From contig DATMND010000270.1 in NCBI GenBank assembly GCA_035569235.1, forward strand, positions 1 through 57,842: a stretch of 57,842 nucleotides of DNA, read 5' to 3'. A model generated the notes under the pieces. The model ran no database searches. It was given only the letters and a program-made list of their open reading frames with translations, and was not told where the DNA came from. The DNA is from JAMXLO01 sp035569235. GTDB taxonomy: Bacteria; Pseudomonadota; Alphaproteobacteria; Acetobacterales; Acetobacteraceae. The position numbers and the translations under genes are program-made. Shown here piece by piece: positions 31,630-40,369 of the stretch. How positions within the stretch are numbered: position 1 is the stretch's first letter; every line of letters begins with the position of its first letter.

Positions 31630-32622
31630 ATGGACCGGCAGGACGTTGTGGTCATCGGAGGCTCCGCAGGCGGTGTGGAAGCGCTGATGCAGATCTGCGC
31701 CGGACTGCCGGCCGATCTGCCGGCCTCATTGTTCGTGGTGCAGCATATCAGCCCGACTTCGAAAAGTGTCTTGCCGGACCTGCTGAGCAAGGCCGGTCCA
31801 CTACCGGCACGGCATCCGGTGGACGGCGAACCGATCCAGTCAGGCCGGATTGTGGTCGCGCCGCCGGACTTCCATCTCCTGTTGAAGGACGGCTGTGTGT
31901 TGCTGCGCCGCGGCCCGCAGGAGAATCGGACACGGCCTGCGATCGATCCGCTGTTCCGTTCGGCCGCCGTTGCCTATGGCCCAAGGGTCATCGGGGTGGT
32001 GCTTACCGGGCTGCTGGACGATGGCACCGCCGGCCTGCAGGCGATCAAGCGATGCGGCGGCACCTGCGTGGTGCAGGACCCGGATGACGCGCAATGGCCG
32101 GACATGCCGCGCCGGGCGCTCGAGCGCGATAACGTGGATCACGTGGCGACCCTCGCAGAGATGCCGGCTCTGCTGGATCGCCTGTGCCGCGAGGCGGCCG
32201 GACCGATACTACCGGTGCCGAGAAGCCTGGAAATCGAAGGCAGGATCGCCGCACAGGAGCTGGGTCCCACTGACCTCCCGACGCTGGGCGAGCCGAGCGC
32301 ATTGAGCTGCCCAGTGTGCGGCGGCGTTCTCAACGAGGTGCTGGAGGACGGCACTGCCCGCTTCCGCTGCCAGACCGGCCACGCCTTCACGTCCGAGGGG
32401 CTGGTTGTGGCCCAGGGCGAGGGGCTTGAGCGGGCCCTGGAGAGTGCCGCGCGGACGCATCGCGATCGCCTCACGCTGTGCCGGCGGATGGAGGAACTGG
32501 CGCGGGTGCGGGTGCAACCACACTCGGCTGCCCGCTGGCGCGCGGCGGCCGAGGAGGCCGGCAGTGCCGCGGCCGCGATCACCGCCGCCATCGCCGCGCT
32601 GCGCAAGCCGGCGGACAGGTGA
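31630..32622 (+). CDS. CheB-type methylesterase without receiver domain (330 aa)
   Basis: CheB removes methyl groups from glutamates of chemoreceptors. Here the catalytic domain stands alone: MDRQDVVVIGGSAGGVEALM with Ser12, FVVQHISPTSKSVLPDLLSK with His39, and GVVLTGLLDDGTAGLQAIKR with Asp131. There is no N-terminal receiver, so it is not phosphorylation-gated in the usual way. A C-terminal extension has C227 and C230 in CPVCGGVL and C247 and H251 in FRCQTGHAFT, which looks like a small zinc-binding module, then a helical tail. The ribosome site is AAGGAGAAG. It converges with the CheR-PAS gene; the pair likely acts on a non-chemotactic target. Confidence 0.9.
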   Translation: MDRQDVVVIGGSAGGVEALMQICAGLPADLPASLFVVQHISPTSKSVLPDLLSKAGPLPARHPVDGEPIQSGRIVVAPPDFHLLLKDGCVLLRRGPQENRTRPAIDPLFRSAAVAYGPRVIGVVLTGLLDDGTAGLQAIKRCGGTCVVQDPDDAQWPDMPRRALERDNVDHVATLAEMPALLDRLCREAAGPILPVPRSLEIEGRIAAQELGPTDLPTLGEPSALSCPVCGGVLNEVLEDGTARFRCQTGHAFTSEGLVVAQGEGLERALESAARTHRDRLTLCRRMEELARVRVQPHSAARWRAAAEEAGSAAAAITAAIAALRKPADR

Positions 32623-32674
32623 TGGCGCACCCCTGTCTTCCAGGGTTATGGCAGCGCCGGTCCTTCTTTGTGCC

Positions 32675-34555
32675 TTATCCCAGCCGCTCCGGCTCGACGA
32701 CCTCTTCGATGATCAGCACGGCGCCGTGCGAGGCATGATCTTCGTAAAGCAGTGGCGATACGCGAACGCGGCAGCGGATCGGCCGTCCACGCCGCTCGAT
32801 TGCGTCCACCCGCATATCGACCGGCGGGCCCCCTGCAATGACGCTGCGTACAGCCGGTTCGAGCTCCCGAGCGGGCAGGCCAATGTCCAATTCGATCAGC
32901 TTGCGGTTGACCGTCTCCTCCCCACGCAGGCCCCAGATGTTCTCGCTCCAGCGGTTCCATGAGCGAACCACCTGATCCTGATCCAGCACAATGACGCCGG
33001 AGTTGGTACTGCGCAGGATCGCTTCGGCATATTGCCGATAGGAGTTCGACGCATCGGACTGCCGGCGCAATTCGTCGTTGGTGTGCTCCAGCTGTTCGTT
33101 GGTGGAACGCAGCTCCTCATTGGTGGTCTCCAACTCTTCGTTGGTGGACTGCAGCTCCTCGTTGGTGGTTTCCAGCTCTTCGTTGGTGGACTGCAGTTCT
33201 TCGTTTGTCGTTTCCAGCTCCTCGTTGGCAGACTGAAGTTCCTCGATCGTGGTTTCCAGGCTTTCCTGCGCAGCCTCCAGTTCCTGCTGAAGTCGAAAGG
33301 TCCGCGTCGTATCGGTGAACGTCAGCAGCGTGGCGGTAACCTGGCCGTCGCGTGTCGTCAGCGGCGCCACGTCGATGGTCAGTCTTATCGGGTCGGCGGG
33401 CGGCCGATGATAGGCCTGGTGTTCGATGCGGACCGGCCGTCCCTGTCGGTGCGCCTCATCGATGCGGCTACGCAACTCGACAGGGCGATAGGAGATGGAC
33501 AAATCCTGGAACGCTCGCCCCACGTCTGCCTCGCCGACCTCCAGCATGCGTTTGGCCACTGCGTTGGCGAATACCACGATGCCATCGGTGTCGATCGCGA
33601 CATAAGCAGCGGTGGAGTTGTCGACGATGGATTCCACCAGACCGCTCTGTGGCGGCACCGCACCATTGCGTCGATCGCCTCCCAACATCCCACCGGCTCC
33701 CGGCACGCGACGCCACTCCTGCGGCACCTTCTGGAACAGCCGATGGCGCATGTCGAGCACCTGGAACAGCTTGGACCTTGCCAGTTGGGTTTCCGCCTTG
33801 CCCAGGAACAACACCCCCTTGTCGGTCAGGGCGTAGTGCAATCGCGGCAGCACCGCGTTCTGCGTATCGGTGGCGAGATAGATCAGCAGATTGCGGCAGG
33901 CGAGCAGGTCGATGCGCGAGATAGGTGCGTCATCGACAATGTTGTGACGGCCGAAGATCACGCATTTGCGCAGGTCACGGCTGACCGTGTAGTTGGAAGC
34001 GGTCCGCTCAAAGTATTTCTGCAGTAGCGGCTCCGGCACGTTCGTCACCTGGCGCGGCAGGTAGGCCGCGTGGCGGGCCGTCTCCAGCGCCGCCTCGTCG
34101 AGGTCTGTTGCATAGATTTTCACCCGCCTGGCGAACTCCGTGAGGCCCATCACCTCGGCAAACAAGATGGCAAGCGAATAGGGTTCCTCGCCGGAGGCGC
34201 AACCAACGCTCCAGACCCGTATCTGGCCCCGCTGCTCAGGTGCCAGCAGCTTCGGCAACACCTCCTGCCTGACCGCCTCCCAGGCGTCGGGATCGCGAAA
34301 GAATGCTGTGACGTTGATCAGAATGGTGTTCAGTAGCGCGCCGAATTCCTGCGGATCAGCCTCGAGCACCGCATGGTAGGCAGCAAAGCTCTCGCTGCCG
34401 ACCTGTTCCATGCGCAGCGTAATGCGCCGGCGCAGGCTCGTGCGCTTGTAGCCGCGGAAGTCGATGCCGCGACTTTCCTGGATGTAGCCGATCAATCCGT
34501 CGAACGAAACGTCGTCTGACTCGTCTGGCAAGTTTCGAATCCCTCCACGCATCAC
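32675..34555 (-). CDS. CheR methyltransferase fused to PAS domains by a coiled coil (626 aa)
   Basis: Residues 1-280 are a CheR-type SAM-dependent glutamate methyltransferase: GYIQESRGIDFRGYKRTSLR, NVTAFFRDPDAWE, the SAM-binding VWSVGCASGEEPYSLAILFA (114-133), and IDLLACRNLLIYLATD (215-230). A first PAS-like domain spans about 305-420. Residues about 421-500 are a heptad coiled coil built of alternating EELQSTN and EELETTN units, and a second PAS domain follows (AILRSTNSGVIVLDQDQVVR to the end). The C-terminal histidine-kinase module found in the largest relatives is absent. It is convergent with the cheB gene. Confidence 0.92.
   Translation of the reverse strand: MMRGGIRNLPDESDDVSFDGLIGYIQESRGIDFRGYKRTSLRRRITLRMEQVGSESFAAYHAVLEADPQEFGALLNTILINVTAFFRDPDAWEAVRQEVLPKLLAPEQRGQIRVWSVGCASGEEPYSLAILFAEVMGLTEFARRVKIYATDLDEAALETARHAAYLPRQVTNVPEPLLQKYFERTASNYTVSRDLRKCVIFGRHNIVDDAPISRIDLLACRNLLIYLATDTQNAVLPRLHYALTDKGVLFLGKAETQLARSKLFQVLDMRHRLFQKVPQEWRRVPGAGGMLGGDRRNGAVPPQSGLVESIVDNSTAAYVAIDTDGIVVFANAVAKRMLEVGEADVGRAFQDLSISYRPVELRSRIDEAHRQGRPVRIEHQAYHRPPADPIRLTIDVAPLTTRDGQVTATLLTFTDTTRTFRLQQELEAAQESLETTIEELQSANEELETTNEELQSTNEELETTNEELQSTNEELETTNEELRSTNEQLEHTNDELRRQSDASNSYRQYAEAILRSTNSGVIVLDQDQVVRSWNRWSENIWGLRGEETVNRKLIELDIGLPARELEPAVRSVIAGGPPVDMRVDAIERRGRPIRCRVRVSPLLYEDHASHGAVLIIEEVVEPERLG
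33071..33247 (-). repeat. Coding 21/42-base tandem repeat in the CheR coiled coil
   Basis: The DNA for residues about 437-495 of CheR-PAS repeats a 21-base unit, alternating two versions (TTCGTTGGTGG/CAGCTC-type blocks on the plus strand) that encode ELQSTNE and ELETTNE. Eight units are recognisable with mutations at the ends. The pattern is protein-coding and conserved in register; it is not an array of spacers. Confidence 0.8.
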
Positions 34556-34563
34556 GCCTTCCC

Positions 34564-34591
34564 CGTCATGCCGACCTTCGTCGGCATGACG
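34564..34591. repeat. Short inverted repeat, GTCAT family copy D
   Basis: A perfect 11-base stem: CGTCATGCCGA, a 6-base loop (CCTTCG) and TCGGCATGACG, just upstream of the CheR-PAS start. It looks like a minimal version of the longer repeats that share the CGTCAT...ATGACG ends. It also lies in the leader of CheR-PAS and could affect its transcript. Confidence 0.7.
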
Positions 34592-34700
34592 AGCATGCGG
34601 TGTCCTGTGGTCACTCTCAGAGGCACTCTGGCATCATAGCAGCACTTGACGCGGGGGGCTCCAGCGCGAGAGTTGGACATCGCAAGGGGGAGGAACCGGC

Positions 34701-35612
34701 ATGGCCGACGTACGGATCGTGGCGAGCGGCTTCGGGTTTCCTGAAGGGCCGGTGGTGATGCCGGATGGTGCAGTCATCCTGACCGAAATCGCCGGCAGAT
34801 GCGTGACGCGCATCGGTCCGGACGGCGCGCGCTCTACTGTCGGCAGCGCCGGCGGCGGCCCGAACGGGTTGGCGATCGGTCCTGACGGCGCGTTGTATTT
34901 GTGCAACAATGGCGGTGGCAAATACCCGAAAGACCATTGGATGGCGATCGGGCCCGCCGACGACTATGATGGCGGTTGCATCCAGCGGATCGACCCGAAG
35001 TCTGGCGACACACGGGTCCTCTACTCGCATTGCGGGGCGCATAAGCTGTCGGCGCCGAACGATCTCGTGTTCGACACGCATGGCGGTTTCTATTTCACCG
35101 ATCTCGGCAAGCGCTTCGCCCGCACGCGCGATCACGGCGGCCTTTACTATGCGCTGCCCGACGGCTCGCGCATCGTTGAGGTAGCATATCCGATCCTGAG
35201 CCCCAACGGATGCGGGCTCTCTCCCGACGGCAAGGTCCTGTATGTCGCCGATACCGAGGCGGCGCGGCTATGGGCGTTCGACATCGTCGAGCCGGGCGTT
35301 GTCCGCAAGCAACCGTTTCCCTCACCGCATGGCGGGCGGATCGTCGCCGGGTTGCCAGGCTTTCAGCGCTTCGACAGCCTGGCGGTGGAGGCCGGCGGCA
35401 ACGTAGCCGTCGCCACGCTGCACACCGGCTGCATCACGGTCATCGCGCCGGACGGGCGGGTGGTGCGGACGGTGGCCATGCCGGACGAGTTCCCGACCAA
35501 TATCTGCTTCGGCGGACCAGAAATGCGCACGGCCTATGTAACGCTGTCGGCGACCGGAAGGCTCGGATCCCTTGAGTGGCCGGAGCCGGGATTGCGGCTG
35601 AACTTCTGCTGA
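34701..35612 (+). CDS. SMP-30/gluconolactonase family protein (303 aa)
   Basis: A six-bladed beta-propeller hydrolase of the SMP-30/gluconolactonase family, which opens sugar lactones using one divalent metal. Visible metal-site candidates are Glu15 in GFGFPEGPVVMPDGAV, the Asn in GGGPNGLAIGPDGALYLCNN, the Asn in SAPNDLVFDTHGGFYFTDL and the Asp in FQRFDSLAVEAGGNVAV. The chain ends without a signal peptide, so it is cytoplasmic. The start follows GGGGGAGGA. Whether it is a true 6-phosphogluconolactonase partner of the pentose phosphate operon cannot be said: it is 3 kb away on the other strand and such enzymes have varied lactone substrates. Confidence 0.9.
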   Translation: MADVRIVASGFGFPEGPVVMPDGAVILTEIAGRCVTRIGPDGARSTVGSAGGGPNGLAIGPDGALYLCNNGGGKYPKDHWMAIGPADDYDGGCIQRIDPKSGDTRVLYSHCGAHKLSAPNDLVFDTHGGFYFTDLGKRFARTRDHGGLYYALPDGSRIVEVAYPILSPNGCGLSPDGKVLYVADTEAARLWAFDIVEPGVVRKQPFPSPHGGRIVAGLPGFQRFDSLAVEAGGNVAVATLHTGCITVIAPDGRVVRTVAMPDEFPTNICFGGPEMRTAYVTLSATGRLGSLEWPEPGLRLNFC

Positions 35613-35801
35613 AACTCGTAACCCGCTTGGTCCTCCCTGGCATTGCCCGGCACCGCGGAAGCACAGCCCCAGAGAATTACCTAGGATTTTCCTTGCGACG
35701 TCATTAAATATACTTCAGCCTTTTCCTCAATCAATGGGCGTCATGGTTCGGGGCGACTTTCGGCGACCCAGATAATGGGCCGCGCTTGCTAAGGACCGTG
35801 C

Positions 35802-36233
35802 ATGCCGAAGGTATTGATTGCTGAAGACGACCTGATGATTGCCGACATGATCGAAGAGATCCTCGTCCGCGACGGTTACGAAGTATGCGGCATTGCGCGG
35901 ACGGTCGCCGAGGGGGTCGAACTCGGCCGCCGTCACAAGCCTGATCTTGCCGTCCTCGACCTCCGGCTCGCCGACGGTGGCCTCGGCACGGAGATCGCCG
36001 CTCAACTGAGCGATCTCGACCATTTCGGCGTCCTCTATGCCACCGGGAATGCCGCGCACGTCCATCTGACCGCCGTAAACGGCCATGCTTGCCTCGCCAA
36101 GCCATATGTCGCCGACGACCTGCTGCGCGGCCTGAAAATTGTCAGCGACATTGTTGCGACCGGAACGGTCTCACCGCCGTTTCCGCGCGGTTTCCAGGTG
36201 CTGGCGTCGGCAATCCGTGGAAGTCCGCCATGA
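35802..36233 (+). CDS. Single-domain response regulator (143 aa)
   Basis: A stand-alone receiver: MPKVLIAEDDLMIADMIEEI with the acidic pocket, phosphoacceptor D53 in LAVLDLRLADGG, Thr81 in LYATGNAAHV and Lys100 in ACLAKPYVADDLL. A short C-terminal extension (VSPPFPRGFQVLASAIRG) follows, with no DNA-binding domain, so it would work by protein contact or phosphotransfer. The stop overlaps the start of the HWE-type kinase by ATGA, so kinase and receiver form a two-component unit. The 189 bases upstream are AT-rich and probably hold the promoter, but I see no clear consensus. Confidence 0.92.
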   Translation: MPKVLIAEDDLMIADMIEEILVRDGYEVCGIARTVAEGVELGRRHKPDLAVLDLRLADGGLGTEIAAQLSDLDHFGVLYATGNAAHVHLTAVNGHACLAKPYVADDLLRGLKIVSDIVATGTVSPPFPRGFQVLASAIRGSPP

Positions 36234-37468
36234 GCGACATTGTAGAACAGGTCCGCAACCTGCGTCGCCAGCAAGCGGCGGTGGCCGGCTTTGGCAGCTT
36301 CGCCCTTCGACAGAGCAATCTGTCGAGGGTCTTGACGGAGGCGGCCCGCGTCTGCGCAGAAAGCCTCCGCGTGCCATTCTGTAAGGTTTGCCGATACCGG
36401 TCCGAGGAGAATGATCTTCTCATCGAGGCCGGATACGGCTGGCATGCCGGCGTCGTCGGCCACGTCGCCTCGCGCGCCGACGAGAGCACGCCGCAAGGGC
36501 GCGCCTTGGTCACCGGTCGGCCATTGATCTGTTACGACTTGCGCAAGGAGAACGATTTCGATCTGCCGCCGCACTATGTCGAGCATGGCATCATCTCGAC
36601 AATCAATGTCGTCATCAGAGGCGATGACCGCACTTATGGCGTTTTGGAAATCGACAATGACGTGCAGCACAACTACGACCAGCACGACGTGGATTTCCTT
36701 ATTGGTTTCGCCAATGTCATTGCGGAAGCCGTCGCCACCAACGCGCGTACGGCATTCCTGCAGGCCACTATCGAACAAATGAAGGCCCTGGTCGAAGAAA
36801 AGGACCGCCTGCTACAACAGAAGAAGATGCTCGCCGAGGAGCTTCAGCATCGGGTGCGCAACAATCTACAGCTCGTCTACGGGATGTTGAGTAAACAACT
36901 TGACGACACCAACGACGAACTCGGGCAAAGGGGCATCAAGGCGATTGCCCGCCGGGTTCGCACGCTGGCGCAGGTGTATGACCATCTGCACGGCGACGAG
37001 ATGACGCGTGCGATCGATTTCGGCAGTTATCTCGAATCGTTGTGCTTTAATATTGCGCGGATTCAGAGGGTGGCGGACGACGCTATCACACTGACCTGCA
37101 ACAGCGACCCGATCAACCTCGATCTTGACGTGGTGACGGCGCTGGGCATCGTCGTCGGAGAGCTTGTCACCAACTGCTATGACCACGCATTTCCCAACGC
37201 CAAAGGGTCGATCATCGTGTCGCTCCGTCGTGATACCGGGGACGACGGCATGGCGGTGATGACCATCAAAGACAACGGCATAGGCTTTAAGCCGGTAGCC
37301 AAGAGCAAACGGCAGGGCATCGGACTGGTATTCAGGCTCATCGAGCAGGTTCGCGGAACCGCGGCGGTCGACTCAGATCATGGCACGACTTGGATCATCA
37401 GATTTCCTATTGCCGATGTGGGTGAACGGCAAGTTTCTGGCAGCACGACAGAACCCGCAGCGGACTAG
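36230..37468 (+). CDS. GAF-domain sensor kinase, HisKA_2/HWE type (412 aa)
   Basis: The start is set by the ATGA overlap with the receiver gene. Residues about 20-170 form a GAF sensor domain (RVLTEAARVCAESLRVPFCK, GVLEIDNDVQHNYDQHDVDF). A coiled linker (IEQMKALVEEKDRLLQQKKM) leads to the HisKA_2 dimerisation motif LAEELQHRVRNNLQLVYGML with phosphoacceptor H207. The ATP-binding part has ALGIVVGELVTNCYDHAFPN (N box) and MTIKDNGIGFKP. The HRxxNxL pattern marks the HWE/HisKA_2 group that often controls general stress or light responses in alphaproteobacteria. It is cytoplasmic and the ligand of the GAF domain is not evident. Confidence 0.92.
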   Translation: MSDIVEQVRNLRRQQAAVAGFGSFALRQSNLSRVLTEAARVCAESLRVPFCKVCRYRSEENDLLIEAGYGWHAGVVGHVASRADESTPQGRALVTGRPLICYDLRKENDFDLPPHYVEHGIISTINVVIRGDDRTYGVLEIDNDVQHNYDQHDVDFLIGFANVIAEAVATNARTAFLQATIEQMKALVEEKDRLLQQKKMLAEELQHRVRNNLQLVYGMLSKQLDDTNDELGQRGIKAIARRVRTLAQVYDHLHGDEMTRAIDFGSYLESLCFNIARIQRVADDAITLTCNSDPINLDLDVVTALGIVVGELVTNCYDHAFPNAKGSIIVSLRRDTGDDGMAVMTIKDNGIGFKPVAKSKRQGIGLVFRLIEQVRGTAAVDSDHGTTWIIRFPIADVGERQVSGSTTEPAAD

Positions 37469-37519
37469 CTATCTGCTCCGAATTCGCTGCGTTAGTTGTC
37501 TCCAGACCTGCCGCTCCTG

Positions 37520-37584
37520 TTGTCATCCCCGCGAAAACGGGGACCCAGTTGCCGCCTGGGTCCCCGCTTTCGCGGGGATGACAA
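37520..37584. repeat. Inverted repeat, GTCAT family copy E, between convergent genes
   Basis: A nearly perfect hairpin of 29-base arms: TTGTCATCCCCGCGAAAACG then GGGACCCA on the left, and TGGGTCCCCGCTTTCGCGGG then GATGACAA on the right, with a tiny loop. It lies between the sensor kinase gene and the end of pgi, which face each other, so it could stop transcription from both sides although no poly-T tract is present. It carries the same GTCAT ends as the other copies. Confidence 0.8.
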
Positions 37585-37624
37585 CAAGGGGTACCGGTCG
37601 TGCCGGGTTGCTTCTCGAGAGATC

Positions 37625-39256
37625 CTAACCGCGTCGTGCACGAAAGCGTCGGATCAGCGCGTTGGTCGAACTATCATGCGTCAGCTTCGGCTCCGTCGCG
37701 GCCTCGAGTTCAGGGATGATCCGCTGCGCAAGAACCTTGCCTAGTTCGACGCCCCACTGATCGTATGAGTCGATCCCCCAGATCGTGCCCTGTGTGAACA
37801 CGCTGTGTTCGTACAGCGACACCAGCGCGCCAAGGGTGTGCGGGGTCAGGGCGTCGGCGAGGATCGTGTTGCTTGGGCGGTTGCCCTCGGTCACCCGGAA
37901 CGGCGTCTGGAACGCAGGCGAGCCCTCGGCCGCGAGTTCCGCCGCAGTCTTGCCGAACGCCAGCGCCTCGGCCTGGGCGAACAGGTTGGCCATCAGCAGA
38001 TTGTGGTGATCCGTAAGCGGACTGAGCGGGCGGCAGAATCCGATGAAGTCGCAGGGCACCAGCTTCGTGCCCTGATGCAGCAACTGGTAGAACGAGTGCT
38101 GGCCGTCGGTGCCGGGCTCGCCCCAGATGATCGGACCGGTCTGCACGGTCACTGCATTGCCTTGCAGGTCCACATGCTTTCCGTTGCTCTCCATCTGCAG
38201 TTGCTGCAGGTAGGCTGGGAAGCGGGCCATGTGCGACGAATACGGCATCACGCCAAGTGTCTGAGCGCCGAAGAAGTTGTTGTACCAGACAGTCAACATC
38301 CCCATCAGCAGCGGCAGGTTGCGCTCGGGCGGCGTGGTCAGGAAATGCTCGTCCATGGCGCGGAAGCCCGCCAGCATATCGCGGAACCCGTCGGCGCCGA
38401 TGGCAATCATCGTGGACAGGCCGATCGCCGAATCCATGGAGTAGCGACCACCGACCCAGTCCCAGAAGCCGAACATGTCCGCGGTGTCGATGCCGAACTT
38501 GCGCACTGCCTCGGTGTTCGTCGATAGCGCAACGAAGTGCTTTGCAACGGCGGCGTCGCTGCCGAGCGCGTCGATCAGCCATTTGCGCGCGGTGGCCGCG
38601 TTGGTCATCGTCTCGAGTGTGGTAAAGGTCTTCGACGCAACCACGAACAGCGTCTCGCCGGCGTCCAGGCCTTGAGTGGCCTCGGTAAAGTCGGCGCCGT
38701 CCACGTTTGATACAAAGCGGAAGGTCATGGACCGATCGCTGAATGGACGCAGCGCGCGATACGCCATTTCCGGCCCGAGATACGAGCCGCCGATGCCGAT
38801 GTTGATCACGTTGCGGATTCGCTTGCCGGTATGTCCCAGCCACGCGCCGGACCGCACGCGCTCGGCGAAAGCCGCCATCGCGTCCAGCACCTGGTGGACC
38901 TCCGGCACGACGTCATGGCCGTCGACCAGGATCTTTGCGTCGCGCGCCGCCCGCAGCGCCACGTGCAGCACCGCACGCTGCTCGGTGATGTTGATCTTGT
39001 CGCCGCGGAACATCGCGTCGCGCCGCTCCGCAACACCGCGTTCCCGCGCGAGTTGCAGCAATAGTCGCACGGTCTCATCGGTGATCCGGTTCTTCGAGAA
39101 GTCGAGAAAAAATCCCGCGCCTTCGGCCACGAGACGTTCGCCACGACTCGGGTCGTCGACGAACAACTGCCGCAGATGCGTGTCCTTGATCTGCTGATAA
39201 TGTGTGCCAAGTGCGTGCCAGGCCGCAGTGTCATTTGGCCGTTGCGCATCTGCCAT
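37625..39256 (-). CDS. pgi: Glucose-6-phosphate isomerase (543 aa)
   Basis: Pgi interconverts glucose-6-phosphate and fructose-6-phosphate. The start MADAQRPNDTAAWHALGTHY gives the usual 540-residue length; a longer open frame running into tal is a shadow. Motifs: NINIGIGGSYLGPEMAYRAL (sugar-phosphate pocket), VVASKTFTTLETMTNA, FWDWVGGRYSMDSAIGLSTM, GEPGTDGQHSFYQLLHQGTK with the active-site Glu/His region, and VTEGNRPSNTILADALTP. It is the last gene of the minus-strand sugar-phosphate operon and starts 20 bases after tal, so it should be on the same transcript. Convergent to it is the sensor kinase gene across repeat copy E. Confidence 0.97.
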   Translation of the reverse strand: MADAQRPNDTAAWHALGTHYQQIKDTHLRQLFVDDPSRGERLVAEGAGFFLDFSKNRITDETVRLLLQLARERGVAERRDAMFRGDKINITEQRAVLHVALRAARDAKILVDGHDVVPEVHQVLDAMAAFAERVRSGAWLGHTGKRIRNVINIGIGGSYLGPEMAYRALRPFSDRSMTFRFVSNVDGADFTEATQGLDAGETLFVVASKTFTTLETMTNAATARKWLIDALGSDAAVAKHFVALSTNTEAVRKFGIDTADMFGFWDWVGGRYSMDSAIGLSTMIAIGADGFRDMLAGFRAMDEHFLTTPPERNLPLLMGMLTVWYNNFFGAQTLGVMPYSSHMARFPAYLQQLQMESNGKHVDLQGNAVTVQTGPIIWGEPGTDGQHSFYQLLHQGTKLVPCDFIGFCRPLSPLTDHHNLLMANLFAQAEALAFGKTAAELAAEGSPAFQTPFRVTEGNRPSNTILADALTPHTLGALVSLYEHSVFTQGTIWGIDSYDQWGVELGKVLAQRIIPELEAATEPKLTHDSSTNALIRRFRARRG

Positions 39257-39276
39257 GATCGCGTCCTCCGTGACAG

Positions 39277-40356
39277 CTAAGCGAGCGCCTTGCTCTTCGT
39301 TTCGATCGCGCCGAGCAGGTCTTTCCAGGAATCGACAAAGCCCTTGGCGCCCTCGTCCTGCAATTGCCGAGCCAGCGCGCCGACATCGACGCCCGCCCGC
39401 GTGATGGCGACCAGCACCTGCTCCGCATCGCCGCCGTCCCGAGCCATCGCGCGATCGACCTGGCCGTGGTTGCCGAACGCCAGCAGCGTCTCCTCCGGAA
39501 TGGTGTTGACCGTATTCGGCGCCGCCAGCGCGCCTATGTAGAGGACATCCGATGCCTGCGGGTCCTTGGTGCTCGTGCTGGCGAACAACAGTCGCTGCGG
39601 CCGCGCGCCCCAGCCTTCCAGCCGTTGCCAACGCTCGGATTCCAACAGGTCGCGATACGCCTTGTAGCTCTGCTGTGAGACCGCGATGCCAAGCCGGTCC
39701 CTGAGCGCCTGCGGAACCTTGTCCAAAGTCGCCTTGTCCCAGCGGCTGACGAACACCGAGGCGACGGAACGCACATCGGGGCTCAATCCCGCCTCGACCC
39801 GGCGTTCCAGGCCGCGCATATAGGCGTCCGCCGCGCGAACATAGTCGTCGCGTGAGAACAGCAAGGTCACGTTGATCGGTACGCCGGCGAAGATCGCCTC
39901 CTCGATGGCGGGAAGACCTTCGAGCGTGCCAGGGATCTTGATGAACAGGTTCGGACGGTTGGCCTTCGCATGCAGCGCCTTAGCATCGGCGATGGTCCGC
40001 GCCGTGTCATGCGCGAGCAGCGGCGAGACCTCGAGCGACACCCAGCCGTCCACCCCGGCAGTTCGCTGATGGATCGGCGCGAACAGGTCGGCGGCCTTGG
40101 TGAGGTCCTGGATCGCCAGCTCGAAAAACAGCGCCTCGCCAGACTTCCCAGCACCCATCAGACGCCTGATCTCGGCATCGTATGAAGCGCTGTGAGTAAC
40201 CGCATGGTCGAAGATCGATGGGTTTGACGTCAGTCCAGTCACCGACAATTCGTTGATGTACCGCTGCAACGTGCCGCTGGTCAGCAGGTCGCGGGTGATG
40301 TTGTCGAGCCACAGGCTTTGGCCCAGTTCATGAAGCCGTTCTGTTGCCTTCACCAT
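39277..40356 (-). CDS. tal: Transaldolase (359 aa)
   Basis: Transaldolase moves a dihydroxyacetone unit between sedoheptulose-7-phosphate and glyceraldehyde-3-phosphate. The sequence matches the longer (about 360-residue) bacterial type: MVKATERLHELGQSLWLDNI, LSVTGLTSNPSIFDHAV, the Schiff-base Lys in PNLFIKIPGTLEGLPAIEEA, INVTLLFSRDDYVRAADAYM, SVASVFVSRWDKATLDKVP and STSTKDPQASDVLYIGALAA. In some bacteria tal and pgi are one fused protein; here they are separate genes 20 bases apart. It follows the HAD phosphatase gene by 13 bases on the same strand. Confidence 0.96.
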   Translation of the reverse strand: MVKATERLHELGQSLWLDNITRDLLTSGTLQRYINELSVTGLTSNPSIFDHAVTHSASYDAEIRRLMGAGKSGEALFFELAIQDLTKAADLFAPIHQRTAGVDGWVSLEVSPLLAHDTARTIADAKALHAKANRPNLFIKIPGTLEGLPAIEEAIFAGVPINVTLLFSRDDYVRAADAYMRGLERRVEAGLSPDVRSVASVFVSRWDKATLDKVPQALRDRLGIAVSQQSYKAYRDLLESERWQRLEGWGARPQRLLFASTSTKDPQASDVLYIGALAAPNTVNTIPEETLLAFGNHGQVDRAMARDGGDAEQVLVAITRAGVDVGALARQLQDEGAKGFVDSWKDLLGAIETKSKALA

Positions 40357-40369
40357 CTCATTTCCCCTG

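Noticed and set aside
33071..33247. Possible CRISPR-like direct repeats
   Set aside because: The units are contiguous, 21 bases long, in frame and encode the CheR coiled coil, with no spacers.
34556..34700. A terminator-only reading of the hairpin upstream of CheR-PAS
   Set aside because: There is no T-run and the hairpin shares ends with five other intergenic repeats, so repeat-family membership explains it better.
39257..39631. In-frame extension of pgi into the tal gene
   Set aside because: It is antisense-free but reads tal in another frame, is Gly/Arg/Ala-rich, and the isomerase N-terminus with ribosome region is at 39256.
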